7,012 bases of DNA from Candidatus Opitulatrix cubana (GTDB lineage: Bacteria; Actinomycetota; Actinomycetes; Actinomycetales; Bifidobacteriaceae), in the NCBI GenBank assembly GCA_031283665.1, contig JAITBJ010000035.1:1-7012 (forward strand). Direction: 5' to 3'. Below are positions 1-5,671 of the stretch, one piece after another (position 1 is the first letter of the stretch; the number at the start of each line of letters is the position of its first letter). Under the pieces are notes generated by a model. That model made no database searches. It was not told where the DNA came from and worked only from the letters and a program-made list of their open reading frames with translations. The translations under genes were made by a program, and so were the position numbers.

Positions 1-228
1 AAAGTGAAAACAAAAGCTCCGTTTGAAGATATTGCTTCTGATTCTTTTGCATATAATGCTGCAAATTGGGCATATAACAAAGGCATTTTTACAGGCTACA
101 ATTGCACAGCTTATATGCAGCCTTATAAAGGATGCAAAGATGAAACTAGTATAGTTTTTAATGTATCTTCAAATCTTACTCGCGGACAAATTACAAAGGT
201 TTTGAAAGAGTATTCCAAGATTAAATAA
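1..228 (+). CDS. C-terminal fragment of an SLH-like repeat surface protein (5' end outside window)
   Basis: The reading frame is open from the first base and stops at TAA 226-228, so this is probably the 3' end of a longer gene. The GTG at position 4 is more likely an internal valine than a start. The 75 residues resemble one S-layer-homology repeat of the kind found in tandem at the C-terminus of actinobacterial cell-surface proteins: a PFEDI opening, then NAANWAYNKGIFTGY (the usual WAxxxGIxxG core), then FNVSSNLTRGQITKVL (the usual TRxQ end). Such repeats attach proteins to the wall or its polymers. Between the two conserved halves lies an insertion of about 18 residues with two cysteines (NC...GC) that could form a disulfide in an exported protein. 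No terminator-like hairpin with a T-run follows the stop. The gene is not obviously related to the signalling cluster downstream. The domain call is moderately certain; the protein as a whole cannot be identified. Confidence 0.6.
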   Translation, partial: KVKTKAPFEDIASDSFAYNAANWAYNKGIFTGYNCTAYMQPYKGCKDETSIVFNVSSNLTRGQITKVLKEYSKIK

Positions 229-243
229 TTAACAGCTATCTAA

Positions 244-273
244 TTGACAATTACTCCGTTTGTAGGTGATACT
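244..273 (+). promoter_or_regulatory. Candidate distal sigma-70 type promoter upstream of tRNA-Thr
   Basis: A perfect -35 hexamer TTGACA lies at 244-249. It is followed after 18 nt by GATACT (268-273), a 4-of-6 match to the -10 consensus. Transcription would begin near 280 and give a leader of roughly 105 nt before the tRNA. The good -35 is weakened by the imperfect -10, so this is a secondary candidate beside the promoter at 308-336. Confidence 0.35.
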
Positions 274-307
274 ATAAAAGCTAGTACTCAATTGAGCAGA
301 ATCATTT

Positions 308-336
308 TTGATGTGATTTTCAATAGTGGGTATAAA
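308..336 (+). promoter_or_regulatory. Candidate proximal promoter for tRNA-Thr and the fhaB operon
   Basis: TTGATG (308-313, 4 of 6 to the -35 consensus) is separated by exactly 17 nt from TATAAA (331-336, 5 of 6 to the -10 consensus). Initiation would be near 343 and leave a pre-tRNA leader of about 44 nt that includes the 372-390 hairpin. There is no other room for a promoter between the tRNA and fhaB, so this one or the distal candidate probably also drives the downstream operon, unless a promoter is hidden inside the tRNA gene. Confidence 0.45.
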
Positions 337-371
337 AACTATGTTAGACTTAATATGTCGTTGATTCATGT

Positions 372-390
372 TAGCATTTAATAAATGCTA
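372..390 (+). repeat. Perfect 8-bp inverted repeat overlapping the tRNA 5' end
   Basis: TAGCATTT (372-379) and AAATGCTA (383-390) are perfect inverted copies around a 3-nt AAT loop. The right arm includes the first four bases of the mature tRNA (GCTA, 387-390), so the leader hairpin and the tRNA acceptor stem are mutually exclusive. No T-run follows, so it is not an intrinsic terminator. It may be chance in AT-rich DNA or an element affecting RNase P processing. Confidence 0.5.
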
Positions 391-459
391 CCTTAGCTCA
401 GTTGGTAGAGTATGTCACTCGTAATGACAGGGTCGCGAGTTCGATTCTCGCAGGTAGCT
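387..459 (+). tRNA. tRNA-Thr (anticodon CGT)
   Basis: A complete cloverleaf can be drawn. The acceptor stem GCTACCT (387-393) pairs fully with AGGTAGC (452-458). The D-stem is GCTC/GAGT (396-399/408-411, closing on a G-U). The anticodon stem TGTCA/TGACA (413-417/425-429) encloses loop CTCGTAA with anticodon CGT at 420-422, which reads ACG (Thr). The variable region is five bases, and the T-stem GCGAG/CTCGC (435-439/447-451) encloses TTCGATT. The first pairs G1-C72 and C2-G71 and the G35-U36 anticodon bases agree with known threonyl-tRNA synthetase identity elements. The discriminator is T459. CCA is not encoded (the next bases are CGT), so CCA must be added after 3' cleavage. The gene ends one base before the fhaB start codon and is probably co-transcribed with it. 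Confidence 0.95.
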
Positions 460-463
460 CGTG
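452..463 (+). promoter_or_regulatory. fhaB start site; Shine-Dalgarno-like AGG lies inside the tRNA acceptor stem
   Basis: The only ribosome-binding-like sequence before the fhaB GTG (461-463) is AGGT at 452-455, with AGG at 452-454 and a 6-nt spacer. These bases are the 3' strand of the tRNA-Thr acceptor stem. An in-frame TAG at 455-457 rules out a start further upstream. Either the site is used only on unprocessed or alternatively folded transcripts, or tRNA 3' cleavage after 459 yields a nearly leaderless fhaB message with GUG at its second base. Leaderless translation is common in Actinobacteria. Confidence 0.5.
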
Positions 464-913
464 ATTGACATTATTGTAGGCATTTCAAGATATGTTTATT
501 TGCTGCTGCTATGGGCGTTTGTAATAGTTGTGGCTATGAGACTAAAGCAGCAAATTTCTAACAAACCAAAAAAATCTGTGAATGCAGGCGGTGGAGAACG
601 CAATATCGCAAGTTTTGATAAAAAATATATTTTACAGGCTCAAGATGAAGAGGGTAATTTATTTCAAGCGCCACTTGAAAACGCTGATATCACTATTGGC
701 CGCTCTGATGATAATTCAATAGTTTTGAAAGATAATTTTATTTCTGCAAAGCATTTGAAAGTGTTTAGAGATGGTAAAAAAGTGTATGTGGAAGATTTAA
801 GCTCCACTAATGGCACATTTATAAAAGGTAAACAGATTTTTGGTATAAATGAAATTAAATTAAATCAAATAGTGCAATTGGGAAATAGCACTTTAGAAGT
901 AAAGGCAGGGTAA
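461..913 (+). CDS. fhaB: FhaB/FipA-like membrane-anchored FHA-domain protein
   Basis: This is a 150-residue protein with a short N-terminal membrane helix (about residues 11-27, YVYLLLLWAFVIVVAMR), a flexible linker of about 30 residues (KPKKSVNAGGGERN) and a C-terminal forkhead-associated domain (about 56-147). The phosphothreonine-binding residues are intact: G80-R81-S82, S95 and H98 in SAKH, and SSTNGT at 114-119. Length and layout match mycobacterial FhaB (FipA), an adaptor that docks phosphorylated partners of the PknA/PknB kinases and links them to division proteins. It probably acts on the cytoplasmic face of the membrane. The GTG start is the only plausible one: an in-frame TAG lies two codons upstream, and the next ATG (536) would remove the membrane helix found in homologues. 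It starts one base after tRNA-Thr, and its stop directly touches the pstP start. No fhaA partner gene is present next to it. Confidence 0.92.
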   Translation: MIDIIVGISRYVYLLLLWAFVIVVAMRLKQQISNKPKKSVNAGGGERNIASFDKKYILQAQDEEGNLFQAPLENADITIGRSDDNSIVLKDNFISAKHLKVFRDGKKVYVEDLSSTNGTFIKGKQIFGINEIKLNQIVQLGNSTLEVKAG

Positions 914-1882
914 ATGTATTTCAAAACTTCAGCAACAAGTGATATAGGTTTATCACGAAAAACAAATCAAGATTCAGCATATATATCGGATAATTTTATA
1001 CTTGTGGCTGATGGTATGGGCGGATATGCAGGTGGCGATTTAGCTAGTAAAATAGTAGTTGATTATTTATCAAAATTAGATCTTGCATCTGATGCTGACT
1101 CAAAAATTGTGAAAAATCAAGTTGGTGATATTTTAGATGAAGCAAAAATGACTTTTGGAAAGTTGATAGGGCAGAATCCAAATCTGAATATGATGGGCTC
1201 CACTATCACATTTTTGGCAATTGTGAATAATGAACTAGTTTTAGGGCATGTGGGCGATTCAAGAGCTTATAAGTTTTCAGGTAAAAAATTAGAGCAGCTA
1301 TCAAAAGATCACACCGTGGTCCAGCAACTAATTGACGCAGGCAAACTAACTTCAAAAAAGGCGAAAAAAAGTGAATCACGGCATAAGCTTACACGAGTTT
1401 TTGGGTTTTTTGATATTGAAACAAATCCCGATATTGAGCTGTTTGAGGCAAAAGCTGGTGATAGATATTTAATCTGCTCTGATGGACTTAATGCATTTGT
1501 GCCAGATAAAGTGATTGAAAAAACTCTTATAAATTATCAAAACAATGATGAAGCCTGTGAAAAGCTTGTGGATTTGGCTATGAGAAACGGGTCTACTGAT
1601 AATATAACTGTGGTGGTGGCAACACTTGCAGATGATGAAAATGCAAAAAATGTGAGTTTCAAATTAGGTTCTGCTGCAAGCGAAAATGAAGAGAATCTAA
1701 CAAAGATTGAAACTCCACCTGCTGCATCTAATCAGCCAGAGCAAATGAAAACTGAACAGTCACAATCTGAACAGGCACAACCTAAACACGCACAAACCGA
1801 GCAAACACAAACACAACAGGCACAAACTCAACAGGTTCAAACTCCTAATTTGAAAAAAGAGTTTTGGAGTATATTTGGCTAA
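914..1882 (+). CDS. pstP: PstP-family PP2C Ser/Thr protein phosphatase, apparently soluble
   Basis: This metal-dependent (Mn/Mg) phosphatase of the PPM/PP2C family should dephosphorylate PknA, PknB and their substrates. The catalytic domain spans about residues 3-238. Motifs visible are R15 and N18-Q-D20, D33-GMGG, MGST (94-97), GHVGDSR (111-117, D115), SDG with D190, and D229-N230. Together these give all the expected metal and phosphate ligands. After the domain comes an acidic linker, then seven copies of a five-residue Q/T-rich unit (276-310), then a hydrophobic end (KKEFWSIFG). Mycobacterial PstP is over 500 residues with a transmembrane helix and an extracellular domain; this protein is 322 residues with no membrane segment, so it is probably cytoplasmic or tethered through its tail. 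ATG 914 follows the fhaB stop with no gap, and AGGG at 907-910 can serve as its binding site. The end overlaps rodA by 8 nt. Confidence 0.95.
   Translation: MYFKTSATSDIGLSRKTNQDSAYISDNFILVADGMGGYAGGDLASKIVVDYLSKLDLASDADSKIVKNQVGDILDEAKMTFGKLIGQNPNLNMMGSTITFLAIVNNELVLGHVGDSRAYKFSGKKLEQLSKDHTVVQQLIDAGKLTSKKAKKSESRHKLTRVFGFFDIETNPDIELFEAKAGDRYLICSDGLNAFVPDKVIEKTLINYQNNDEACEKLVDLAMRNGSTDNITVVVATLADDENAKNVSFKLGSAASENEENLTKIETPPAASNQPEQMKTEQSQSEQAQPKHAQTEQTQTQQAQTQQVQTPNLKKEFWSIFG
1739..1843 (+). repeat. In-frame 15-bp minisatellite, seven copies, in the pstP tail
   Basis: Seven consecutive 15-bp units encode the pentapeptides EQMKT, EQSQS, EQAQP, KHAQT, EQTQT, QQAQT and QQVQT, a pattern of [E/Q/K]-[Q/H]-x-Q-[T/S/P] with the first copy degenerate. 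The best conserved DNA units are caacaggcacaaact and gaacaggcacaacct. Because the unit is a multiple of three, gain or loss of copies would change tail length without breaking the frame. Confidence 0.85.
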
Positions 1883-3287
1883 AATGCAATCAGAAGAAAA
1901 ACAATTGCAAAACCCATCACGCATTTTAGAAATTATTTTGCTTTCTATAGTAGATGCTATTTTTGCAATAGGGATTTTATCTACCGATTATAAAATCACA
2001 GGGGAAATTGGGAAAAAGGTAATTGCTTTCATAATAGTTTTTATAATTGCTGGTCTTTATTTGCATATAGTTTTGCGTAAAAAACTTCCTTTTTCGGATC
2101 AAATTATTTTGCCAATAGTTTTGTTTTTGTGCTCTATGGGCGTCACAATTATTTACCGAATTGAGCTTCCGCGCTCTCGAGCAGGAATGGATGGTTATGG
2201 AAATATAGCTACATTTCAATTTGCGTGGATTATACTATCTATTATATTAGCAAGTGTTTTGATTTTTTTGATTCACGACTATTTGAAACTGCGAAAGTTT
2301 ATTTACACATGTATGATAATTGGCATTTTGCTTTTAGTTTCACCGATTTTGCCTGTGATAGGCACATCTGTGAACGGGTCGAATTTGTGGGTGACTATAG
2401 GGGGCATTACAGTGCAGCCTGCAGAAGCTGCCAAGATTTTCCTATGCATTTTCTTTGCAGGATATTTGGTTGAAAAAAGAGATGTGCTAGCACTAGCAGG
2501 TCCTAAAGTTTTGGGAATTAGATTTCCTCGGCTTCAAGATTTTGGACCGATTTTGCTGGTCTGGGCAGCTTCTATAGGTGTGCTAGTTTTGCAGCATGAT
2601 TTGGGAACATCACTTTTGTTTTTCGGTATGTTTGTTAGTATGCTTTATGTGGCAACAGATAGACCCTCTTGGCTAGCAATAGGCGGCGTGCTATTTGCAG
2701 CAGCTGTGTCTGTGATTTTGTCGGTCTTTCCATATGTGGCAGCAAGATTTGATATATGGCTAAATCCGTTTTCGCAAGAAATCTATAATAGAAGTGTAGG
2801 CGGTTCAGGGCAGATAGTCCAAGGATTATTTGGGCTTTCACAAGGTGGATTATTTGGCACTGGATGGGGAGCTGGGTATCCAGGAATCACGCCATTTGCA
2901 GATTCTGATTTCGTTTTCACCTCTATTGGCGAGCAGATAGGGCTCACAGGAATTATAGCACTTTTAATATGTTATTTAGTTTTATGCTGCAGAGGTATAA
3001 TAATTGCAAAAAAGGAGCGTGGAGGGTTTGGAAAACTTTTGTCATCGGGCATTTCATTTTCATTCTGTCTTCAAGTTTTTGTGGTAGTGGGCGGAATTAC
3101 TTTAATAATTCCTTTGACCGGTTTGACGCTGCCTTTTCTTGCAAGGGGCGGGTCTAGTTTAATGGCTAATTGGGTTTTTATAACTATACTACTTTTAATA
3201 TCTAATTCAGCATTTGCACCTCGATCTGCACATGACGAGAGCACATTAGCCAACAATTCTAAATTGCAAGGGGCATATAGTGAATAA
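1875..3287 (+). CDS. rodA: SEDS-family peptidoglycan glycosyltransferase (RodA/FtsW)
   Basis: This 470-residue polytopic membrane protein polymerises lipid II into glycan strands together with its class B PBP partner. About ten to twelve hydrophobic segments are visible from residue 20 to 445. SEDS signatures include QPAEAAK (181-187), QHDLGTS (240-246) and DSDFVFTSIGEQIG (343-356). In the last of these, D345 matches the catalytic aspartate of the large extracellular loop. GGSS (425-428) lies near the final helix. Length agrees with mycobacterial RodA (469 residues). The TTG at 1875 is preferred because GGAG at 1866-1869 sits 5 nt before it, which creates an 8-nt overlap with pstP; ATG 1884 (three codons later, spacer 14 nt) is the alternative and changes only the first residues. 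The neighbouring pbpA indicates the elongation-type RodA/PbpA pair, though sequence alone does not fully separate RodA from FtsW. Confidence 0.95.
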   Translation: MAKMQSEEKQLQNPSRILEIILLSIVDAIFAIGILSTDYKITGEIGKKVIAFIIVFIIAGLYLHIVLRKKLPFSDQIILPIVLFLCSMGVTIIYRIELPRSRAGMDGYGNIATFQFAWIILSIILASVLIFLIHDYLKLRKFIYTCMIIGILLLVSPILPVIGTSVNGSNLWVTIGGITVQPAEAAKIFLCIFFAGYLVEKRDVLALAGPKVLGIRFPRLQDFGPILLVWAASIGVLVLQHDLGTSLLFFGMFVSMLYVATDRPSWLAIGGVLFAAAVSVILSVFPYVAARFDIWLNPFSQEIYNRSVGGSGQIVQGLFGLSQGGLFGTGWGAGYPGITPFADSDFVFTSIGEQIGLTGIIALLICYLVLCCRGIIIAKKERGGFGKLLSSGISFSFCLQVFVVVGGITLIIPLTGLTLPFLARGGSSLMANWVFITILLLISNSAFAPRSAHDESTLANNSKLQGAYSE

Positions 3288-4740
3288 ACAGATTTCAAGA
3301 GTTGGATTTTTAATTATCTTTTTGATACTGGTTTTAATATCAAGTTCTACATTTTTTCAGTTTTTTGATGCTCCGTCTCTCAATGCTGATCCAAGAAACA
3401 CGCGGCAGCTTTATAACGAATATGATCATAAAAGAGGAGATATTTTAGTTGATGGAAAAGCTGTGGCATATTCTACTAAATCAGATGATAATTTTTCATA
3501 TCAAAGAAAGTATACTGATGGCGAACTTTATTCTGCTGTTACAGGGTTTTATTCAATAGTAAATCGCGCAGATAGAGGGCTTGAGGCTGCTATGGACCCT
3601 TATTTGGATGGGTCTGACAATTCATTTTGGTTTAGCAATCTTTTAAATAGCATTATGGGAAAAGTGCAAGAGGGTGGAGCTGTTGAGACTACTATAAATG
3701 CTAAATTGCAAAAAGTGGCATACGAAGCACTCGGAGATAGAAAAGGTGCTGTGATAGCTATGAATCCCAAAACTGGTGAAGTGCTTGCTATGGTTTCAAA
3801 GCCCTCTTACAATCCAAACGATTTAGCGGTGCATGATTCCAAAAAAGCATCACAAACTTATAGTTTGTTAGCTGATGGTTCAGAGTCTCCTTTAATTAAC
3901 AAAACTATTTCTGCTCTTTATCCACCTGGCTCCACTTTTAAGGTAATAGATTCTGCGACTGCTATAAATAGTGGTTCTTATACAAAAGATACTGTTATTC
4001 CTGCTCCACAGTTTTATCGCTTGCCAGGCACTGTTACTGATTTGCCTAATTACAATAATGAATTATGCTCTGCAACAGGAAATCAAATGTTGAGTGATGC
4101 CTTGCGAGTTTCTTGCAACACAGCTTTTGCTCAATTAGGTGTGAAATTGGGGCAGACTACAATTTCAAATATGGCAAAGCAGTTTGGAGTTGGCAGTTCA
4201 TTTACTTTAGCTTCTGCTGATGGCTCTATGCCGATGCAAACAGCAAAAAGTGTATTTCCTGAAAATCTAAAAGATGATAAATTAGCTCTAGCATCTATCG
4301 GACAAGGTGATGTGAAGTTCACGCCACTTCAAGACCTGCTAATTAGCGCTATTGTGGCAAATGGTGGGAAGCTGCAAATGCCTTATATTGTAAAAAAAGT
4401 TTTAGGCCCAAGCGGCAATGTGATAAAAACATTTTCTGCCACAAGTGAAGATATAATACCAGCAAATGTGGCAAGCGAACTAAATGATATGATGCAAGGT
4501 GTGGTGATGAGAGGGGGAGCGTTTAATGCACAAATTCCTGGTGTGATAGTGGCAGGAAAAACAGGTACAGCTCAAACTGTTCAAGGTGTGACTCCTCATG
4601 CTTGGTTTACAGGTTTTGCACCGGCGCTAGATCCAAAAATTGCAGTGTGCGTGTTAGTAGAAGATGGCGAAAATGATCCAACTGGTGCTTCGGCATCTGC
4701 TCCTGTAGCAAAGGCTGTGATGGAAGCGGCACTGAAATGA
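3280..4740 (+). CDS. pbpA: Class B penicillin-binding protein (D,D-transpeptidase) PbpA
   Basis: This 486-residue monofunctional transpeptidase crosslinks peptidoglycan outside the membrane and is the usual partner of the adjacent RodA. A single N-terminal membrane anchor (about residues 8-25) is followed by a short dimerisation region containing KRGDILVDG (51-59), and then the penicillin-binding domain (about 150-485). All active-site motifs are intact: S218-T-F-K221 with the nucleophilic serine, S278-C-N280, and K427-T-G-T430. Length is close to mycobacterial PbpA (491 residues). The GTG start at 3280 has AAGGGG at 3268-3273 with a 6-nt spacer and overlaps the rodA stop by 8 nt, so translation is probably coupled. 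The end overlaps pknA by 4 nt (ATGA). In mycobacteria PbpA is needed for septation and polar growth and is regulated by the kinases of this cluster; the same role here is inference. Confidence 0.95.
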   Translation: MNKQISRVGFLIIFLILVLISSSTFFQFFDAPSLNADPRNTRQLYNEYDHKRGDILVDGKAVAYSTKSDDNFSYQRKYTDGELYSAVTGFYSIVNRADRGLEAAMDPYLDGSDNSFWFSNLLNSIMGKVQEGGAVETTINAKLQKVAYEALGDRKGAVIAMNPKTGEVLAMVSKPSYNPNDLAVHDSKKASQTYSLLADGSESPLINKTISALYPPGSTFKVIDSATAINSGSYTKDTVIPAPQFYRLPGTVTDLPNYNNELCSATGNQMLSDALRVSCNTAFAQLGVKLGQTTISNMAKQFGVGSSFTLASADGSMPMQTAKSVFPENLKDDKLALASIGQGDVKFTPLQDLLISAIVANGGKLQMPYIVKKVLGPSGNVIKTFSATSEDIIPANVASELNDMMQGVVMRGGAFNAQIPGVIVAGKTGTAQTVQGVTPHAWFTGFAPALDPKIAVCVLVEDGENDPTGASASAPVAKAVMEAALK

Positions 4741-5606
4741 TAGAAGAAACTATAAAAAAATTCAAACCCGGGGATGTGATTCACGGTCGTTATATTTTGC
4801 AAGAAATTATCGCCGAGGGAGGTATGGGTCAAATGTTTAGAGGGTTTGATAAAAATTTGAACCGCCCTGTGGCAATAAAAACTCAAAATGCTGATGCTGC
4901 TGGAGGGCAGGAGTTTTTGAAGCGTTTGAGAATTGAAGCTATGAACTCTGCATCACTAATACATCAAAATATAGTTTCAATTCACGATTATCAAGAGTCA
5001 AACAATTTTGGATTTTTGATAATGGAATATGTGGAATCAAAATCTCTTGCACAGATTTTGCAAGAGGTAGAAAGAATGACGCCGCAAAGAATCCTGCCGA
5101 TTTTGGCACAGGTCTTATTTGGATTAGCAAAAGCACATAGAGAAAATATAATTCATCGAGATATAAAGCCATCAAATATATTAGTCACTACTGATGGGCA
5201 TGCTAAATTAACTGATTTTGGAGTTTCAAAAGCCTATAATCAAAAAGATATTACAGCAAATGGGATGGTTATGGGCACTGCGCAGTATTTATCTCCTGAG
5301 CAAGCTGTGGGCAAAGATGCCACTTCCTTATCTGATATTTATGCAGTGGGCGTGATAGCGTTTGAAGCGCTTGCAGGGTATAGACCTTTTTCTGGGAAAA
5401 CTGCTGTAGATATAGCAGTGGCTCATGTGAAAGAGCCTATTCCCGAATTGCCAAAAGATATTTTGCCACCTAATTTAGATAAGCCTTTGAGAGGGCTAAT
5501 TGCATCTATGCTTGCAAAAGAGCCAGAAAATAGACCACAGAATGCGTATAAATTAGGTTTAGAGTTAATGAGTTTTGTGCCAGATGGTATGAAACATTGG
5601 AAATGA
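4737..5606 (+). CDS. pknA: PknA-like Hanks-type Ser/Thr protein kinase, kinase domain only
   Basis: The 289 residues are almost entirely one protein kinase domain (about 15-280). Visible elements are the glycine-rich loop AEGGMG (26-31), the ATP-binding lysine K48 in VAIK, helix-C E67, the catalytic loop H140-RDIKPSN147, D160-FG162, and the activation segment ending GTAQYLSPEQ (180-189). The protein ends about ten residues after the domain (GMKHWK) with no juxtamembrane linker and no transmembrane helix. Mycobacterial PknA (431 residues) has both, so this kinase is probably soluble. The activation loop reads DITANGMVMGT: T173 is kept, but the position of the second phosphorylated threonine is N175. 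The ATG overlaps the pbpA stop as ATGA, which indicates coupled translation. Expected substrates are division and wall-synthesis proteins and possibly FhaB. Assignment as PknA rests on gene order and the GMVMGTAQY segment. Confidence 0.93.
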   Translation: MIEETIKKFKPGDVIHGRYILQEIIAEGGMGQMFRGFDKNLNRPVAIKTQNADAAGGQEFLKRLRIEAMNSASLIHQNIVSIHDYQESNNFGFLIMEYVESKSLAQILQEVERMTPQRILPILAQVLFGLAKAHRENIIHRDIKPSNILVTTDGHAKLTDFGVSKAYNQKDITANGMVMGTAQYLSPEQAVGKDATSLSDIYAVGVIAFEALAGYRPFSGKTAVDIAVAHVKEPIPELPKDILPPNLDKPLRGLIASMLAKEPENRPQNAYKLGLELMSFVPDGMKHWK

Positions 5607-5626
5607 AAGACTTTTGAGTATTTTAT

Positions 5627-5635
5627 TGTTATAAT
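5627..5635 (+). promoter_or_regulatory. Extended -10 promoter for pknB
   Basis: TG at 5627-5628, one base, then a perfect TATAAT at 5630-5635 form an ideal extended -10 element in the only real gap of the cluster. No good -35 hexamer is seen at the right distance, which extended -10 promoters do not need. Initiation near 5642 would give a leader of about 30 nt. It should let pknB be expressed separately from the upstream operon. Confidence 0.65.
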
Positions 5636-5661
5636 ATATATAGTAATGTATTCAAGAAAGC

Positions 5662-5671
5662 AGGATAAAAT
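5662..5671 (+). promoter_or_regulatory. pknB ribosome binding site
   Basis: AGGA (5662-5665) lies 6 nt before ATG 5672. This supports 5672 over the in-frame ATG at 5678, which would have a 12-nt spacer. Confidence 0.65.

Noticed and set aside
4..6. GTG as the start of a complete 74-residue protein
   Set aside because: The frame is open to the window edge, no ribosome binding site can be seen, and the SLH-like domain suggests a longer protein continuing upstream.
287..296. Perfect 10-bp palindrome CTCAATTGAG followed by a short T-run at 305-309
   Set aside because: With any usable loop the stem is only 3 bp, so it is not a terminator. As an operator it is too short and unrepeated to support.
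387..459. tRNA-Thr as an attachment site for an integrated element
   Set aside because: Elements normally enter at the tRNA 3' end, but that side continues directly into conserved fhaB. No integrase gene or repeated tRNA end is visible.
1977..2219. Open frame on the minus strand inside rodA
   Set aside because: It is antisense to strongly conserved membrane-protein codons, and its translation shows no recognisable domain.
2225..2473. Plus-strand open frame in another frame of rodA
   Set aside because: It is a shadow of the rodA coding sequence without a binding site or a recognisable protein.
3071..3298. Minus-strand open frame spanning the rodA-pbpA junction
   Set aside because: It is antisense to the conserved end of rodA, and its product looks like chance translation.
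4596..4886. Minus-strand open frame across the pbpA-pknA overlap
   Set aside because: Both strands cannot be strongly constrained here; the plus strand clearly encodes the KTGT-distal part of pbpA and the pknA N-terminus.
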